The position numbers and the translations under genes are program-made. A stretch of DNA of 22,361 bases from Euryarchaeota archaeon UBA549 (GTDB lineage Archaea > Thermoplasmatota > Poseidoniia > Poseidoniales > Poseidoniaceae), in assembly GCA_002495645.1 (NCBI GenBank), contig DAGF01000097.1:1-22361 (forward strand). Reading direction: 5' to 3'. Below the pieces are notes generated by a model that saw only the letters and a program-made list of their open reading frames with translations, searched no databases and was not told the origin of the DNA. The number at the start of each line of letters is the position of its first letter. Within the stretch, counting starts at the first letter, position 1. Shown here one piece after another: positions 7,405 through 16,664 of the stretch.

Positions 7405-8760
7405 TCAATCCGTTGATGAACCAACCAATGCACATGTCGTAGCCATGACTTCAGGGAACGGCGCATCCGTCACAAAAAATGGGTCGATGTCAGGCACCCT
7501 CGCAGCCGCAAAACCGGCTTCGTGGAGGGCTGCGAACAGCGCTTCCATTTTCGGCGCCTGCCCCGTACCCGCCATGTTGGGCAGGTCGTCCATGTGATAC
7601 AGCGTGTGTTCGCGACTCATCAGGTCGGCCGCTTCGGCGATGTACCTCACGCTTCGTCGCAATTCTCGTTGTGCATATTCTTGGTCGGCGTCGCTCCAGA
7701 CCAATCCTACGGCTCGGTGGGCGTGAAGTTCGGATTCTGAAGGTGAGCAAACTGCCACAACTCGCTCTTGCGTCATGCGTCCAGCGATGTCTCGGTCCCA
7801 CAATGGGCCAATCCACAACGGACCGCTGGCACGCTCCACTTCTTCGGGCGAGGGGTGGTGAACGAATCGGTAGGTGCCGTTGGCTTGCCTCACCCTCCAG
7901 CCCATGGAATTCAGGACGTCGGAGGCGCCGTCCCGACTTCGTCGAACTTTGACGCTGACTCGAACATGGTGGCCGTCAAACAAAGCGAGCACGGGCTCAA
8001 TGCAACGGTCGTGGCGAGCAGCCGTGGTGGCGATAAGCCCGAGAAGAACACGCACAGCATCATCGTGAGCATAACTGTCAACGATGCCTTTCGCACCGTA
8101 GCGTCGGTGCTGAGAAGAAGCGCTTGAACCCGTCAGGGCCGCTGTATCGGTGGCGGTGACTTCCAGAAAGGCCGTTCTGGACAGCCCCTGAATGGCTGCG
8201 TCAAGAAAGTTCACGGGCGAGCCGAACGGGTCGAGGTCGACCCACTGGTAGGCGGCTTCCATCAAGGTGATTCGCGCATCGTTTTGCATGACGAACAGAC
8301 CGTTGTGCATCTCGCCCTGCGGTTCTCGCTCGTACCGGTCGTCCTCGACTGCGTGGCCAACCGCGACCGATGGAGGATGGCGTTCATGGGCTGCCTTCAA
8401 TTGGACTAGCGCCACCTTGTCGAGGTCGTTGGCCGTGATGCGTAGGCGGTGCTGGTGTTCATCGGGGATTTCATTGCGCCACCGCCGAACGCGAACGCCG
8501 GTTGCACACAACGCATCCAAGGCCCGAAGGTCATGGTCGGGTTTGACCAACCAGTCGTGTTCCAAGGCATCGGCCATAAGCAGAACTGAACGGGTTCGGG
8601 CCGGCGCCATGGCGGGGTTGAGGAAGCCAGGGCCCGTGCGTTTGGCAGGTCCTCGTGGCATGTGCGTGGGGCGTTCTTGGTCGGCACGGAGCTCCACCAA
8701 GGTCTTGCCTTCCATCCACAAATGGCCGGGCCCGAGGTCTCCCGAACGGTCTTCGGCCAT
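7405..8760 (-). CDS. trm1: tRNA (guanine(26)-N2)-dimethyltransferase Trm1
   Basis: Trm1 uses S-adenosylmethionine to make N2,N2-dimethylguanosine at position 26 of tRNAs. In the 451-residue form starting at 8760, an N-terminal EGKTLVEL strand and FLNPAMAPART (46-56) match the family's NP.M..(N)RD region. The SAM-binding motif is LDALCATGVRVRRW (81-94), a second SAM contact is ANDLD (110-114), and the catalytic motif is DLDPFGSP (175-182). The C-terminal RNA-binding domain contains GPLWIGPLWD, typical of Trm1. The length is slightly above the usual archaeal 380-400 residues. The frame is open upstream to a TTG at 8838, inside purM, but family similarity begins only after the ATG at 8760, which I prefer. 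The start remains uncertain. It is the last gene of the hydrolase-purM-trm1 cluster. Confidence 0.92.
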   Translation of the reverse strand: MAEDRSGDLGPGHLWMEGKTLVELRADQERPTHMPRGPAKRTGPGFLNPAMAPARTRSVLLMADALEHDWLVKPDHDLRALDALCATGVRVRRWRNEIPDEHQHRLRITANDLDKVALVQLKAAHERHPPSVAVGHAVEDDRYEREPQGEMHNGLFVMQNDARITLMEAAYQWVDLDPFGSPVNFLDAAIQGLSRTAFLEVTATDTAALTGSSASSQHRRYGAKGIVDSYAHDDAVRVLLGLIATTAARHDRCIEPVLALFDGHHVRVSVKVRRSRDGASDVLNSMGWRVRQANGTYRFVHHPSPEEVERASGPLWIGPLWDRDIAGRMTQERVVAVCSPSESELHAHRAVGLVWSDADQEYAQRELRRSVRYIAEAADLMSREHTLYHMDDLPNMAGTGQAPKMEALFAALHEAGFAAARVPDIDPFFVTDAPFPEVMATTCALVGSSTD

Positions 8761-8809
8761 GCACCTGCGAACACCCGCTCCCTCATGACCGCACCGCTGG
8801 GGCGCGGCT

Positions 8810-9922
8810 TCAGTAGTGAGAGAATTCCACACCCTCAATGGCGTGGGTCACACGGTGGCCTTGGTTGTCAACATGGCCGACGATGGCGACGCCGTCCATG
8901 CGTTCTTGCAACCACGACAAGATGGTCTCAGCGTGTTCTGCAGCGACCGCCACGACCATGCCCATGCCCATGTTGAACGTCCTGTACATCTCACGGGTTT
9001 CAACACCGCCTGCCGTTTGCAGCCAAGCGAATTCCGGAAGCACGGGCAGAGGTGTGTGGATGTCCCATCCAAGAGAGGGGTGGAGTCGTAGCAGATTGGA
9101 AAGCCCACCTCCCGTGATGTGGCAGATGCCGTGGATGTCGCTGATGGAAAACGTCTCTCCTTCGCGGGCGGCGTTGAGCAGGTCAACCACAGGGTCGCAG
9201 TAAATGCGAGTAGGATTCAGCAGAATTTCGCCAAGTGTTGGCGCACCTTCGGTCCATCGCATCAAGCTGCGAGCTGGATGTTCGGCGTCAAACGGGGCGG
9301 TATCGGTGTAGGCCAAACCTGCGTGCTCAATGATTTTGCGAACCAGCGAATAGCCGTTGGAATGGATGCCTGAAGCGGGCAGTCCGATGAGCACATCCCC
9401 TTCCTTCAGGTACTCGCCCGTGATGGCCTGTCCCTTGGGCAGCCATCCGAGTGCCGTCCCCGACAGGTCGAGTTCAGTGACGATGCCCGGTAGTGAGGCC
9501 GTTTCGCCACCAGCAAGCGTGACTCGGGCGAGGCGACAGGCTTCGGCCAACGAGGCGCCGAGGGCAGCATGGATGGCGGGGTCGGGTTTGGGCACGGCCA
9601 CGTAATCCACAAAGGCGATGGGTTCTGCGCCGACGCACAACAAATCGTTGACGTTCATGGCCATGCAGTCGATGCCAACGCCACCCCATTGTTCCAAGGC
9701 CGTGGCGATCTGAAGTTTACTCCCTACGCCGTCGGTAGCAAGAGCGAGCAGGTTGTCGCCGAATTCAATCAGGCCACCGAACCCACCGGGCAAATCGACC
9801 GGTGCACCAGGCGTTCCCGGGGCTCGCACGCTCTTGGAGAGCGCACCGATGAGTGAGGCGACCGCCGAACCCTCAAGGTCGATGTCGACCCCTGCACTGG
9901 CGTAGTCCATGGGCTCACTCAT
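8810..9922 (-). CDS. purM: Phosphoribosylformylglycinamidine cyclo-ligase (AIR synthetase)
   Basis: PurM closes FGAM to 5-aminoimidazole ribonucleotide with ATP, the fifth step of purine synthesis. The 370-residue product shows the family's landmarks: MDYASAGVDID (5-15), the ATP-binding ATDGVGSKL (62-70), GIDCMAMNVNDLL (83-95), GGETASLPG (138-146), SGIHSNGYSL and the C-terminal HITGGGLSNLLR and MYRTFNMGMGMV. All are intact, so the enzyme should be active. I chose ATG 9922, near the usual N terminus. An in-frame TTG at 9970 would overlap the upstream hydrolase stop codon by four bases (TTGA) and add 16 residues. No other purine gene is visible in the window, so its partners are elsewhere. Confidence 0.95.
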   Translation of the reverse strand: MSEPMDYASAGVDIDLEGSAVASLIGALSKSVRAPGTPGAPVDLPGGFGGLIEFGDNLLALATDGVGSKLQIATALEQWGGVGIDCMAMNVNDLLCVGAEPIAFVDYVAVPKPDPAIHAALGASLAEACRLARVTLAGGETASLPGIVTELDLSGTALGWLPKGQAITGEYLKEGDVLIGLPASGIHSNGYSLVRKIIEHAGLAYTDTAPFDAEHPARSLMRWTEGAPTLGEILLNPTRIYCDPVVDLLNAAREGETFSISDIHGICHITGGGLSNLLRLHPSLGWDIHTPLPVLPEFAWLQTAGGVETREMYRTFNMGMGMVVAVAAEHAETILSWLQERMDGVAIVGHVDNQGHRVTHAIEGVEFSHY

Positions 9923-9966
9923 GATGCTTCCAACGGTCGGCGTTTCATGAAGCAATCGCTTCGGAT

Positions 9967-10575
9967 TCAAGCGTCCATAACAAGGCGAGTCAAGGGCAGC
10001 AAAGCCTCCAGACTTTGGTGGAGGCGATGACCGTCGTCCACCACGTGAAGCGAGACATGATCCCGGTCTGCAGACGCCTTTTCGCTGTTTGAGAGGGGAA
10101 CAACATCGTCCTGTGACCCGTGAAGAATGGCGGTCGGGTGAGTCAATTTAGGCCAAGCCAATTCCTGAACCGCTTCCATGAATGACCATTCCAAGACGAC
10201 GGGTTCTTCCCACCCCGGTGGATGAAACGCGTGATTGCCCGTTTGCTCCCAGGCATCCATAGCGTCGCTTCCAAGCGTCTGCTCGACCAAGTCAGGATAG
10301 CCAAAGGCCGGAGCAAGCAAGACCAACCTCAAGTCAAGGTCGGGCCGCTGTGCAGCGGCGTTCGCCGTTGCCAATCCCCCGAAGGAGGACCCGATGAGCA
10401 CATCAAACGGTCCTTGTTCGTCAATGGCTTCCAAGACCGCTCGGGTCTGGCTGGCTTGATCCCACCCAAATTTCCGCATGTCAACGGTCACGACCTCCCA
10501 ACCTTGGGCGCGCATCCACGCTGCTTTGCTGCTGTCCGTGCTCGACCAGAGGCCGTGGGCAAAGGTCACCCTCAT
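9967..10575 (-). CDS. Small alpha/beta hydrolase (esterase-like)
   Basis: A 202-residue cytoplasmic alpha/beta hydrolase of compact form without a large lid. The nucleophile elbow is GSSFGG, with Ser64 in the G-X-S-X-G position. The acid is in HGSQDDVVP (Asp156 or Asp157), and the catalytic His is His183 in DDGHRLHQ. An N-terminal FAHGLWSS (5-12) supplies the oxyanion loop. The whole triad is present, so hydrolase activity is likely; the substrate is unknown. The size and motifs are close to the YqiA/UPF0227-type esterases, though I would not assign a subfamily. It is the first gene of the minus-strand cluster with purM and trm1. The 189-bp gap upstream of it is shared with the mcm promoter; I see no clear TATA box for this gene there. 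Confidence 0.85.
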   Translation of the reverse strand: MRVTFAHGLWSSTDSSKAAWMRAQGWEVVTVDMRKFGWDQASQTRAVLEAIDEQGPFDVLIGSSFGGLATANAAAQRPDLDLRLVLLAPAFGYPDLVEQTLGSDAMDAWEQTGNHAFHPPGWEEPVVLEWSFMEAVQELAWPKLTHPTAILHGSQDDVVPLSNSEKASADRDHVSLHVVDDGHRLHQSLEALLPLTRLVMDA

Positions 10576-10715
10576 GGTGGAAACTCATGGCCAGCGCTAC
10601 AAGGATTCTTCGCCTTCCGTGCATCTCCACATGACGCCCCATTCGATGGAAACCATGCGCTTGCAGGGCTGCGTTCTTCCAGTGGAAACGAAGGGGTGCA
10701 CATCATCGCGAAAAA

Positions 10716-10725
10716 TGATTATATC
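10716..10725 (+). promoter_or_regulatory. TATA box and purine-rich BRE for the mcm operon
   Basis: TGATTATATC is preceded by a purine-rich GCGAAAAA element that fits a BRE. Its centre is about 45 bases before the mcm ATG at 10765, giving a leader of about 17-20 nt that contains a CGGTGA ribosome-binding site. The rest of the 189-bp gap (10576-10764) shows no gene, repeat or hairpin that I can support. Confidence 0.6.
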
Positions 10726-10764
10726 CGCTCGCCTATGTTGTCCAGCGTCCCGGCGGTGAACACC

Positions 10765-12894
10765 ATGTCTACGATTCAAGAATTTGACCTCCCCGCCCGT
10801 TGGACTTCCTTGCTGCAAGACAAGTATTCCGAAGCCATCCACAACCTCGCCAAAATGTGGCCTGACGAGGGGTCATTGGAAGTTTCCTACCGTGAGGTTG
10901 AGGGCTATGACCACGAATTTGCTCAGGACATTTTGGCCAACCCCGATCATCATTTCCGAGCCGCCAATCAAGCGCTGCGCCAGTTTCTCCTCGACGCAGG
11001 GGAAGGCAATTTGATGCCCTTTGTTCGCATCATTCACCTTCCAAGCGACCAAGTGAGGACCGTTTCTCAACTTCGTGCTGACGATATTGGCCGTCTCATC
11101 GCTATTGATGCCGTGACCACCAAAATCACCGGTGTTCGTCCCCGTCTTTACACGGCGGTGTTCAAGTGCGCCGCATGCGACCACGAGATGGAGATCAACC
11201 AACCCAACGAACAGGAACTTATCGAGCCGATTGAGTGCATCCAAATCGATGGAGGCTGCGGCCGGCCCAAACGGCAGACGCGTTTCTTCCTCATGCAGCA
11301 AGAATCCCATCTCATCAACTCCCAATTCATTGAACTCCAAGAACTCCCTGAGCAGATGAAGGGCGGCATCCAACCCGAACGCATCCTCTGCATCGGTGAG
11401 CAAGACCTCGCAGGGCGTCTGAATCCCGGTGACCGTGTCAAAGCCAACGGTGTGTTGTTCATCCGCTCACAGCGAAAGGGCGGCAAGGACACGCCGGTGT
11501 TCGATATCTTCCTGCGCATCCATTCCCTTGAGCGGCAGAACATTCCTCTCGAAGAAATCACCATTTCTGAAGAAGAGGAAACCGAAATCAAAGAAATCGC
11601 TCGTTCTGAAGATGTCTATGAGTTGCTCACGCGCAGCATTGCGCCTTCCATCTTCGGCATGGAGAAAATCAAGGAATCGCTCATGTTGCAGCTCTTTGGT
11701 GGTGAAGCACAAGTCAACGAAGACGGCACTCGCAACCGTGGCGACATCCACATCCTTCTGATGGGCGACCCCGGTGTGGCGAAGTCACAACTCCTTCACT
11801 ACATGTCGACCATTTCGCCTCGTGGCCGATTTGCCTCAGGCCAATCCGCATCGGCGGCCGGTTTGACCGCTGCCGCGGTTCAAGACGCGGCGGCGGATGG
11901 GCGATGGACCTTAGAGGCCGGTGCCTTGGTGTTGGCCGATTTGGGCCTCGCTGCGATTGACGAATTTGACAAAATGAACACAGCCGACCGTTCCAGCATG
12001 CACGAAGCCATGGAGCAGCAGAGCATCTCCATCTCCAAGGCTGGTATCAACGCCAGCTTGCGCACCCGTTGCGCTGTGTTGGCCGCCGCCAACCCCACCA
12101 GTGGACGTTTCCAACCGGTCAGTGATGTACCGTTTACTTCCCAAATCAACCTGGCGCCACCGTTGATTTCCCGATTCGATGTCATTTGGTTGTTAACTGA
12201 CACTCCCGATGAGGCCCATGATCAAAAGATCGCATCACACATCATCGATAACCGTCTCAAAGGAAGCAGTGAATTGCTCGTCAAGGAGGGCACCATCCCC
12301 GACCCTGCCAAAGCGACATCGACCAGCAAAGAAGCCAAGAAAGTGGACGGAAAATACCAGATTCTCCCTCGTGAAATCTTACGTAAATACGTCGCTTATT
12401 CGAAACGAACCTTCCATCCCAAACTTGACGAGGAGGCCAAAGCAAAAATCGTGGCGTACTATGTCCAAACCCGAAAACAAGGCGGCGATTCCGAAGACAG
12501 CGTCGCCATCACGGCTCGGTCCTTGGAAGCACTTTCCCGTTTGGCAGAAGCGAGCGCTCGTATTCGGCTCCAAGAGGTGGCGACGGTGGACGATGCCGAC
12601 CGAGCCATCCGTTTGACCAAAACGTGGCGGCACGAACTCATGGGGGAGAACTTTGACATGACCACCATTGAATCTGGCAAGAAAAGCAAGGTTCGCAACC
12701 AGGAGAAAGTCATCATCGACATCGTCTCCGTGCTGCAAAACGATTCGGGCACAGCGGCGAATTTGCTCGATGTCTTGACCGAGGCGGAACGGCGCGACAT
12801 ACCCCGCGGAAAAGCCGAGGACATCATCGACAAGTTGTGTCGCGACGGGCGCATGATGCGCCCATCAGGCTACGACACGCTTCAAGTCGTTTGA
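10765..12894 (+). CDS. mcm: Replicative DNA helicase MCM
   Basis: The 709-residue MCM forms a ring that unwinds DNA 3' to 5' ahead of the replication fork. In order it has an N-terminal A domain, an OB-fold B/C domain with a zinc site (C135, C138, C158, C165), and a linker. The AAA+ core carries Walker A GDPGVAKS (334-341), Walker B AAIDEFDKM (396-404) and the arginine finger in SRFD (R470). The C-terminal winged helix spans about 640-709. The length fits archaeal MCMs, with about 25 extra residues around the TSTSKEAKKVDGK linker. There is no intein, although archaeal mcm genes are common intein sites. The frame stays open upstream through the convergent hydrolase, but family similarity starts at the ATG at 10765, just after the TATA box and CGGTGA. 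gatE follows after 42 bases. Confidence 0.97.
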   Translation: MSTIQEFDLPARWTSLLQDKYSEAIHNLAKMWPDEGSLEVSYREVEGYDHEFAQDILANPDHHFRAANQALRQFLLDAGEGNLMPFVRIIHLPSDQVRTVSQLRADDIGRLIAIDAVTTKITGVRPRLYTAVFKCAACDHEMEINQPNEQELIEPIECIQIDGGCGRPKRQTRFFLMQQESHLINSQFIELQELPEQMKGGIQPERILCIGEQDLAGRLNPGDRVKANGVLFIRSQRKGGKDTPVFDIFLRIHSLERQNIPLEEITISEEEETEIKEIARSEDVYELLTRSIAPSIFGMEKIKESLMLQLFGGEAQVNEDGTRNRGDIHILLMGDPGVAKSQLLHYMSTISPRGRFASGQSASAAGLTAAAVQDAAADGRWTLEAGALVLADLGLAAIDEFDKMNTADRSSMHEAMEQQSISISKAGINASLRTRCAVLAAANPTSGRFQPVSDVPFTSQINLAPPLISRFDVIWLLTDTPDEAHDQKIASHIIDNRLKGSSELLVKEGTIPDPAKATSTSKEAKKVDGKYQILPREILRKYVAYSKRTFHPKLDEEAKAKIVAYYVQTRKQGGDSEDSVAITARSLEALSRLAEASARIRLQEVATVDDADRAIRLTKTWRHELMGENFDMTTIESGKKSKVRNQEKVIIDIVSVLQNDSGTAANLLDVLTEAERRDIPRGKAEDIIDKLCRDGRMMRPSGYDTLQVV

Positions 12895-12936
12895 GTTTGA
12901 ATCAAGGGTTGTGCTCATGAAGGGTGAGCACCTCGC

Positions 12937-14961
12937 ATGACCATGGCCGATGAACCGCAAGGCGATGTCCATCGCTCCTCGGCCTTGGACCCGGAGCAAT
13001 TGGGCTTCATGTGTGGCATTGAAGTTCACCAACAACTGGCAACTGGCAAACTTCATTCAAGGCAAAGCGGTGAACTGTATGACATCACTGTTGAGACCCT
13101 GCCAGAGGATTGGCCACGATTTGAACGTCGCTTGCGCGCCAGCCGGGGCGAAGGCGGCGCCGTCGATGTCGCCGCCCGATTTGAATCAAAGCGAAACCGA
13201 ACCTTTGTTTACGCCCAATCCCCAAATGCTGGTCTCATCGAACTGGACGAGCAGCCTCCACTTGCCTTGGACGAGAACGCCCTTGACATCACGCTGACCG
13301 TTGCTGCCCTTCTCAAATCAAAGCCGGTATCATTGATTCAAACGATGCGGAAGACCGTCGTGGACGGCTCAAACACGAGCGGATTCCAGCGCACTTCCCT
13401 CATCGCTACTGACGGTGTGTTGCAGACCGACGAAGGCCCGGTTGGCGTGGATGTCGTTTGTTTGGAGGAGGACAGCGCTCGGAAACTCGATACCGTGAGC
13501 ACGGCTCACGGCCAACAGGTTCTGTACAATCTCGACCGACTTGGTCTACCCTTGATTGAAATCGCAACCTCACCCGACGTCGTTTCCCCCGACCACGCAA
13601 AGAGTACCGCCATGGCCTTGGGGCGCGTGCTTCGGCAAACACGCCGTGTACGCCGCGGTCTTGGCAGCATCCGCCAGGACCTCAACGTCTCGATAGGTGC
13701 TGGCGACCGTGTTGAGATCAAGGGGTGCCAAGACCTCAATTGGATTCCTCAAATCATCCGCCTTGAAATGGCCCGCCAACTCCACTTCTATCGGCTGGCC
13801 AACGAACTCAGGTCCGACTTGGATCTTCCACCTCTCCCACCACATCGGGACCTCGACGAAGCATCGCTGGAAGCCGAGGTGGCCAAAGCCGTTGGCGAGC
13901 ATCTGCCTTTGACGCTGCAGGATGTCTCGTCGGTGTTTGCGGACACATCATCGGGCATGATCGCTGATGGTCTCGCTGGTGGCTCGGTCATGATGGCTCT
14001 CCCACTCAAAGGTCTGCTCGGCAGGTTGGGGAAGAAATCGCCCGATGAGGACGGTGCCCAACTCCCGCGACTGGGGCGAGAGCTTGCAGGTGCCGCCAAA
14101 CTTGCAGGCGTCAAAGGCATCTTCCACGCCGACGAACTGCCTGCGTATGGCATCACGTCGGACGAGGTTGAAGCCGTACGCTCTGAATTGGGTCTTGCCG
14201 AGGACGACGGATTCGTCCTATGTTGCGCTCCTGAATGGCAGGCCACCTTGGCGCTTGAAGCCGTGCTCAACCGTGCCCGTTTGGCCTGGCACCGAATTCC
14301 CCAAGAGGTGCGAAACGTGGTGGTCAAGAAAGGTGCTCCAGAAGACGGGACCACAGCGCCCATGCGACCCTTACCTGGGCGCTCTCGGATGTATCCTGAA
14401 ACGGATGTTCCTCCCCAGAGGTTGACCGCCGATGATTGGCAAAACGTTCTCGATACGCTTCCGATGTCGGACCAAGCCCGAACCGAGCGTCTTGCTTCCT
14501 ATGACATGTCAACCGACCAGTCCGAACAGTTGCTGGCCAGAGAACTCGACGATATTTTCTGTGGCCACGCCGATGGCTTGCCCGCCAAAGCATGGGCGGC
14601 CTTGCTCTTGAATCATGATGAAGAACATCCCGAAACGCTGGCAGGCATCCTCACATTGCGAGAGAGCGGTCATCTTTCTCGGGACCATGTTGACCGTGTT
14701 GTGGAGGCCCACCGAGGGCGACGAACATCCCTCGAGGAACTCCAAGTCTTCTGTGAAAACCACGACCTTGCGCCTGCGGACATCGGTGGTTTGGAAGAGG
14801 TCATCAACGGCATCATCGCCGAGCGCCTGGACTTTGTCAAAGAGCGTGGCATGGGTGCCATGGGTCCCTTGATGGGCGTGGTCATGCAGGCGGCGGGCGG
14901 TGCCGACGGAAAGGAAGTTAGCGCCTTGCTTCGGGCTGCGATTCAAGCCGCATTGGAGTGA
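12937..14961 (+). CDS. gatE: Glu-tRNA(Gln) amidotransferase subunit E
   Basis: GatE, with GatD, converts Glu-tRNA(Gln) to Gln-tRNA(Gln), the archaeal route that replaces glutaminyl-tRNA synthetase. The 674-residue protein begins with the GatB/GatE signature GFMCGIEVHQQLATGKLHS (23-41). It continues with GSNTSGFQRT, EEDSARK and the RQDLNVSI region of the kinase-like core. A central GAD-type insert, as in bacterial AspRS, covers roughly residues 330-480. A C-terminal YqeY-like tail (about 535-674) should bind the tRNA. It is somewhat longer than typical GatE (about 620-640). The usual LFC.CP cysteines after the HQQL motif are replaced by LHSRQS. GatD is not in the window. The gene lies 42 bases after mcm, with GGGTGA 9 bases before the ATG, and the next gene starts 6 bases after its stop. 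Confidence 0.95.
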   Translation: MTMADEPQGDVHRSSALDPEQLGFMCGIEVHQQLATGKLHSRQSGELYDITVETLPEDWPRFERRLRASRGEGGAVDVAARFESKRNRTFVYAQSPNAGLIELDEQPPLALDENALDITLTVAALLKSKPVSLIQTMRKTVVDGSNTSGFQRTSLIATDGVLQTDEGPVGVDVVCLEEDSARKLDTVSTAHGQQVLYNLDRLGLPLIEIATSPDVVSPDHAKSTAMALGRVLRQTRRVRRGLGSIRQDLNVSIGAGDRVEIKGCQDLNWIPQIIRLEMARQLHFYRLANELRSDLDLPPLPPHRDLDEASLEAEVAKAVGEHLPLTLQDVSSVFADTSSGMIADGLAGGSVMMALPLKGLLGRLGKKSPDEDGAQLPRLGRELAGAAKLAGVKGIFHADELPAYGITSDEVEAVRSELGLAEDDGFVLCCAPEWQATLALEAVLNRARLAWHRIPQEVRNVVVKKGAPEDGTTAPMRPLPGRSRMYPETDVPPQRLTADDWQNVLDTLPMSDQARTERLASYDMSTDQSEQLLARELDDIFCGHADGLPAKAWAALLLNHDEEHPETLAGILTLRESGHLSRDHVDRVVEAHRGRRTSLEELQVFCENHDLAPADIGGLEEVINGIIAERLDFVKERGMGAMGPLMGVVMQAAGGADGKEVSALLRAAIQAALE

Positions 14962-14967
14962 GACGAA

Positions 14968-16623
14968 ATGAGGCGTATTGCGCTTCTGTCTTCGTTGCTG
15001 CTCGCCGCTCTTCTCCTTCCTGTGGGGACAGCCTCGTGGTCATCGAACTGGTCGGCTGACCTCGGGCCCGGCTACATCACCACCTCGCCCGTCGCCGATG
15101 AACAGCGAGTTTACGTTCGCACCTCGGGATTTTGGACGGGCGCTGAGCGACCGGAAGTCAAGGCGTTCTCCCATGACGGCTCGTTGGAGTGGACGTACCG
15201 AAGCAACACCACCACGCAACATGATATGGCGCCCTTGGTGCTGAAGAACGCCGGCGCAGGCTCGTGCGGTTCATGGCCCGACCTCTTGCTGGTGGGCTGG
15301 GCCAACGGTGAGTTTACTGCCCTTCATCCAAACAATGGAACACTGGTCTGGAAGGTCAGCACACAGGTTGACGGATGGGGCATCACGGGCGCCCCGTTAC
15401 TTGACGACGACCATGTTGTGGCGCCCACCAGAAACGGGATGACCCGCCTCTGTTTGGCTGACGGCCAGGTGGATTTTTCCGTGAATTTGAGCCTTGGATG
15501 GCGCAACGGCATCACCTACGCCGATGGCCACTATTGGACGGGCAGTGAAACGGGCCATCTTTGGCAGGTAGATACCGATGGCAATGTCGTGGCGAGCCAC
15601 AACCTCACGGGGCAACTTCGTCATGCTCCCGTTCTGCTCGACCATCGTCTCCTCCTCCACGTTCAACACGCCACATCAAGCACGATTTCCACCTACAACT
15701 TGACGTCGGGCGTGCTCGAAGACGTCCATGCATCAGGGGCTTCTCCAGCACTTCCTTTGCTGATGGGCGAGACGGTCGTTTTCGGTGATAACGAGGGATT
15801 GACTTCTGTTCGGTGCTTGTCAACCTGCTCGGTTTTGGACCGCTTGACGACCAGAGTGAACGGCGAAATGGCGAGCACATCGACAGATGAGTTCTATGCT
15901 CCAGTCAATGCACCCGGCGAAGGCTGGCTGGTTGTCCAACTCAACGCCACTGGCGGCTTCTCCCAGGCCGCGTCGTTTTCAACACCGCACGATGGTTACG
16001 GTACGTCCGCTCCCGCGAAGGCTGACGGCTGGCTTTTCCTTGGAAACGATGCAGGTGTTCTCATGGCCTACTCAACCACGCCCTCGCCAACGGAATCCAC
16101 GGAGGCTGAAGAACAGAATGGATGGGCTCTCTTGGGCATGTTTGGTGTTGCGCTGGCCATCGGAGGTGCTTCTTGGCTCGCACGGGATGGGCGGTTTTCC
16201 GGTGCTTGGCGTATGTTTTCGCTGACGGTATTGGCGGTAGCGCTGCTGATGCTTCCAGACATATCGAAGACATGGAATTCCACCTTGGTCGAGGACAACC
16301 CACCAGCCACTTCTGAATGGGACGATTCTTGGCCAGAGGCGTGGCTGGGCACCCAAATTGTCGTGTTTGAACTTCCCGAAGAGACCATCACGGTCGGCGG
16401 CTTGGTCGGTCACTCAACCGTGTGGAGCCTTACGGAGGCCGCAGCACAGAACGAGGGCCTCCCAGTCGTGACAGAAGAAACCGGTCTTGGACTCTACCTG
16501 CTTTCCATCAACGGAACCGAGGGTTCGGGATGGGAATACTTCCTCAACGGTGGGCGTGGGGCGTTGGCCGTGGACGACGCTACTGTTGATTCAACCGTCA
16601 TAGTACGATGGAGCCTTGCTTGA
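14968..16623 (+). CDS. Membrane-anchored PQQ-like beta-propeller protein with C-terminal DUF4430-like domain
   Basis: The 551-residue protein starts with a signal peptide (about 1-22). Residues 25-370 form PQQ/WD-type propeller blades, seen as repeated D-G-x-x-x-W strands: HDGSLEWTYRS, NNGTLVWKVS, ADGQVDFSVN, TDGNVVASHN. A Thr/Ser/Glu linker and two transmembrane helices (about 385-405 and 415-432) follow. The last ~90 residues (463-551) should again be outside and resemble DUF4430: GWEYFLNGGRGALAVDDATV and a final VIVRW strand match the family's GW.Y.VNG...GADxYxLxDGDxIxW pattern. DUF4430 is the fold at the C terminus of intrinsic factor and transcobalamin, and in microbes occurs on surface proteins beside ECF transporters. 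The next gene is an S component, which supports a ligand-capture role. The ligand is not shown by sequence. The start is 6 bases after gatE. Confidence 0.8.
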   Translation: MRRIALLSSLLLAALLLPVGTASWSSNWSADLGPGYITTSPVADEQRVYVRTSGFWTGAERPEVKAFSHDGSLEWTYRSNTTTQHDMAPLVLKNAGAGSCGSWPDLLLVGWANGEFTALHPNNGTLVWKVSTQVDGWGITGAPLLDDDHVVAPTRNGMTRLCLADGQVDFSVNLSLGWRNGITYADGHYWTGSETGHLWQVDTDGNVVASHNLTGQLRHAPVLLDHRLLLHVQHATSSTISTYNLTSGVLEDVHASGASPALPLLMGETVVFGDNEGLTSVRCLSTCSVLDRLTTRVNGEMASTSTDEFYAPVNAPGEGWLVVQLNATGGFSQAASFSTPHDGYGTSAPAKADGWLFLGNDAGVLMAYSTTPSPTESTEAEEQNGWALLGMFGVALAIGGASWLARDGRFSGAWRMFSLTVLAVALLMLPDISKTWNSTLVEDNPPATSEWDDSWPEAWLGTQIVVFELPEETITVGGLVGHSTVWSLTEAAAQNEGLPVVTEETGLGLYLLSINGTEGSGWEYFLNGGRGALAVDDATVDSTVIVRWSLA

Positions 16624-16664
16624 TGGTGGCAACGCTCAAGGCGGTCACCCTTCTCGGATAGATC

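Noticed and set aside
8267..8788. 173-codon open frame on the plus strand
   Set aside because: It is a GC-rich shadow of trm1, which has all its catalytic motifs.
10222..10764. 181-residue N-terminal extension of the MCM frame
   Set aside because: It is the opposite-strand shadow of the alpha/beta hydrolase, and a TATA box with ribosome-binding site precedes ATG 10765.
10765..12894. Intein in MCM
   Set aside because: Archaeal mcm is a frequent intein site, but the Walker A, Walker B and arginine-finger regions are continuous.
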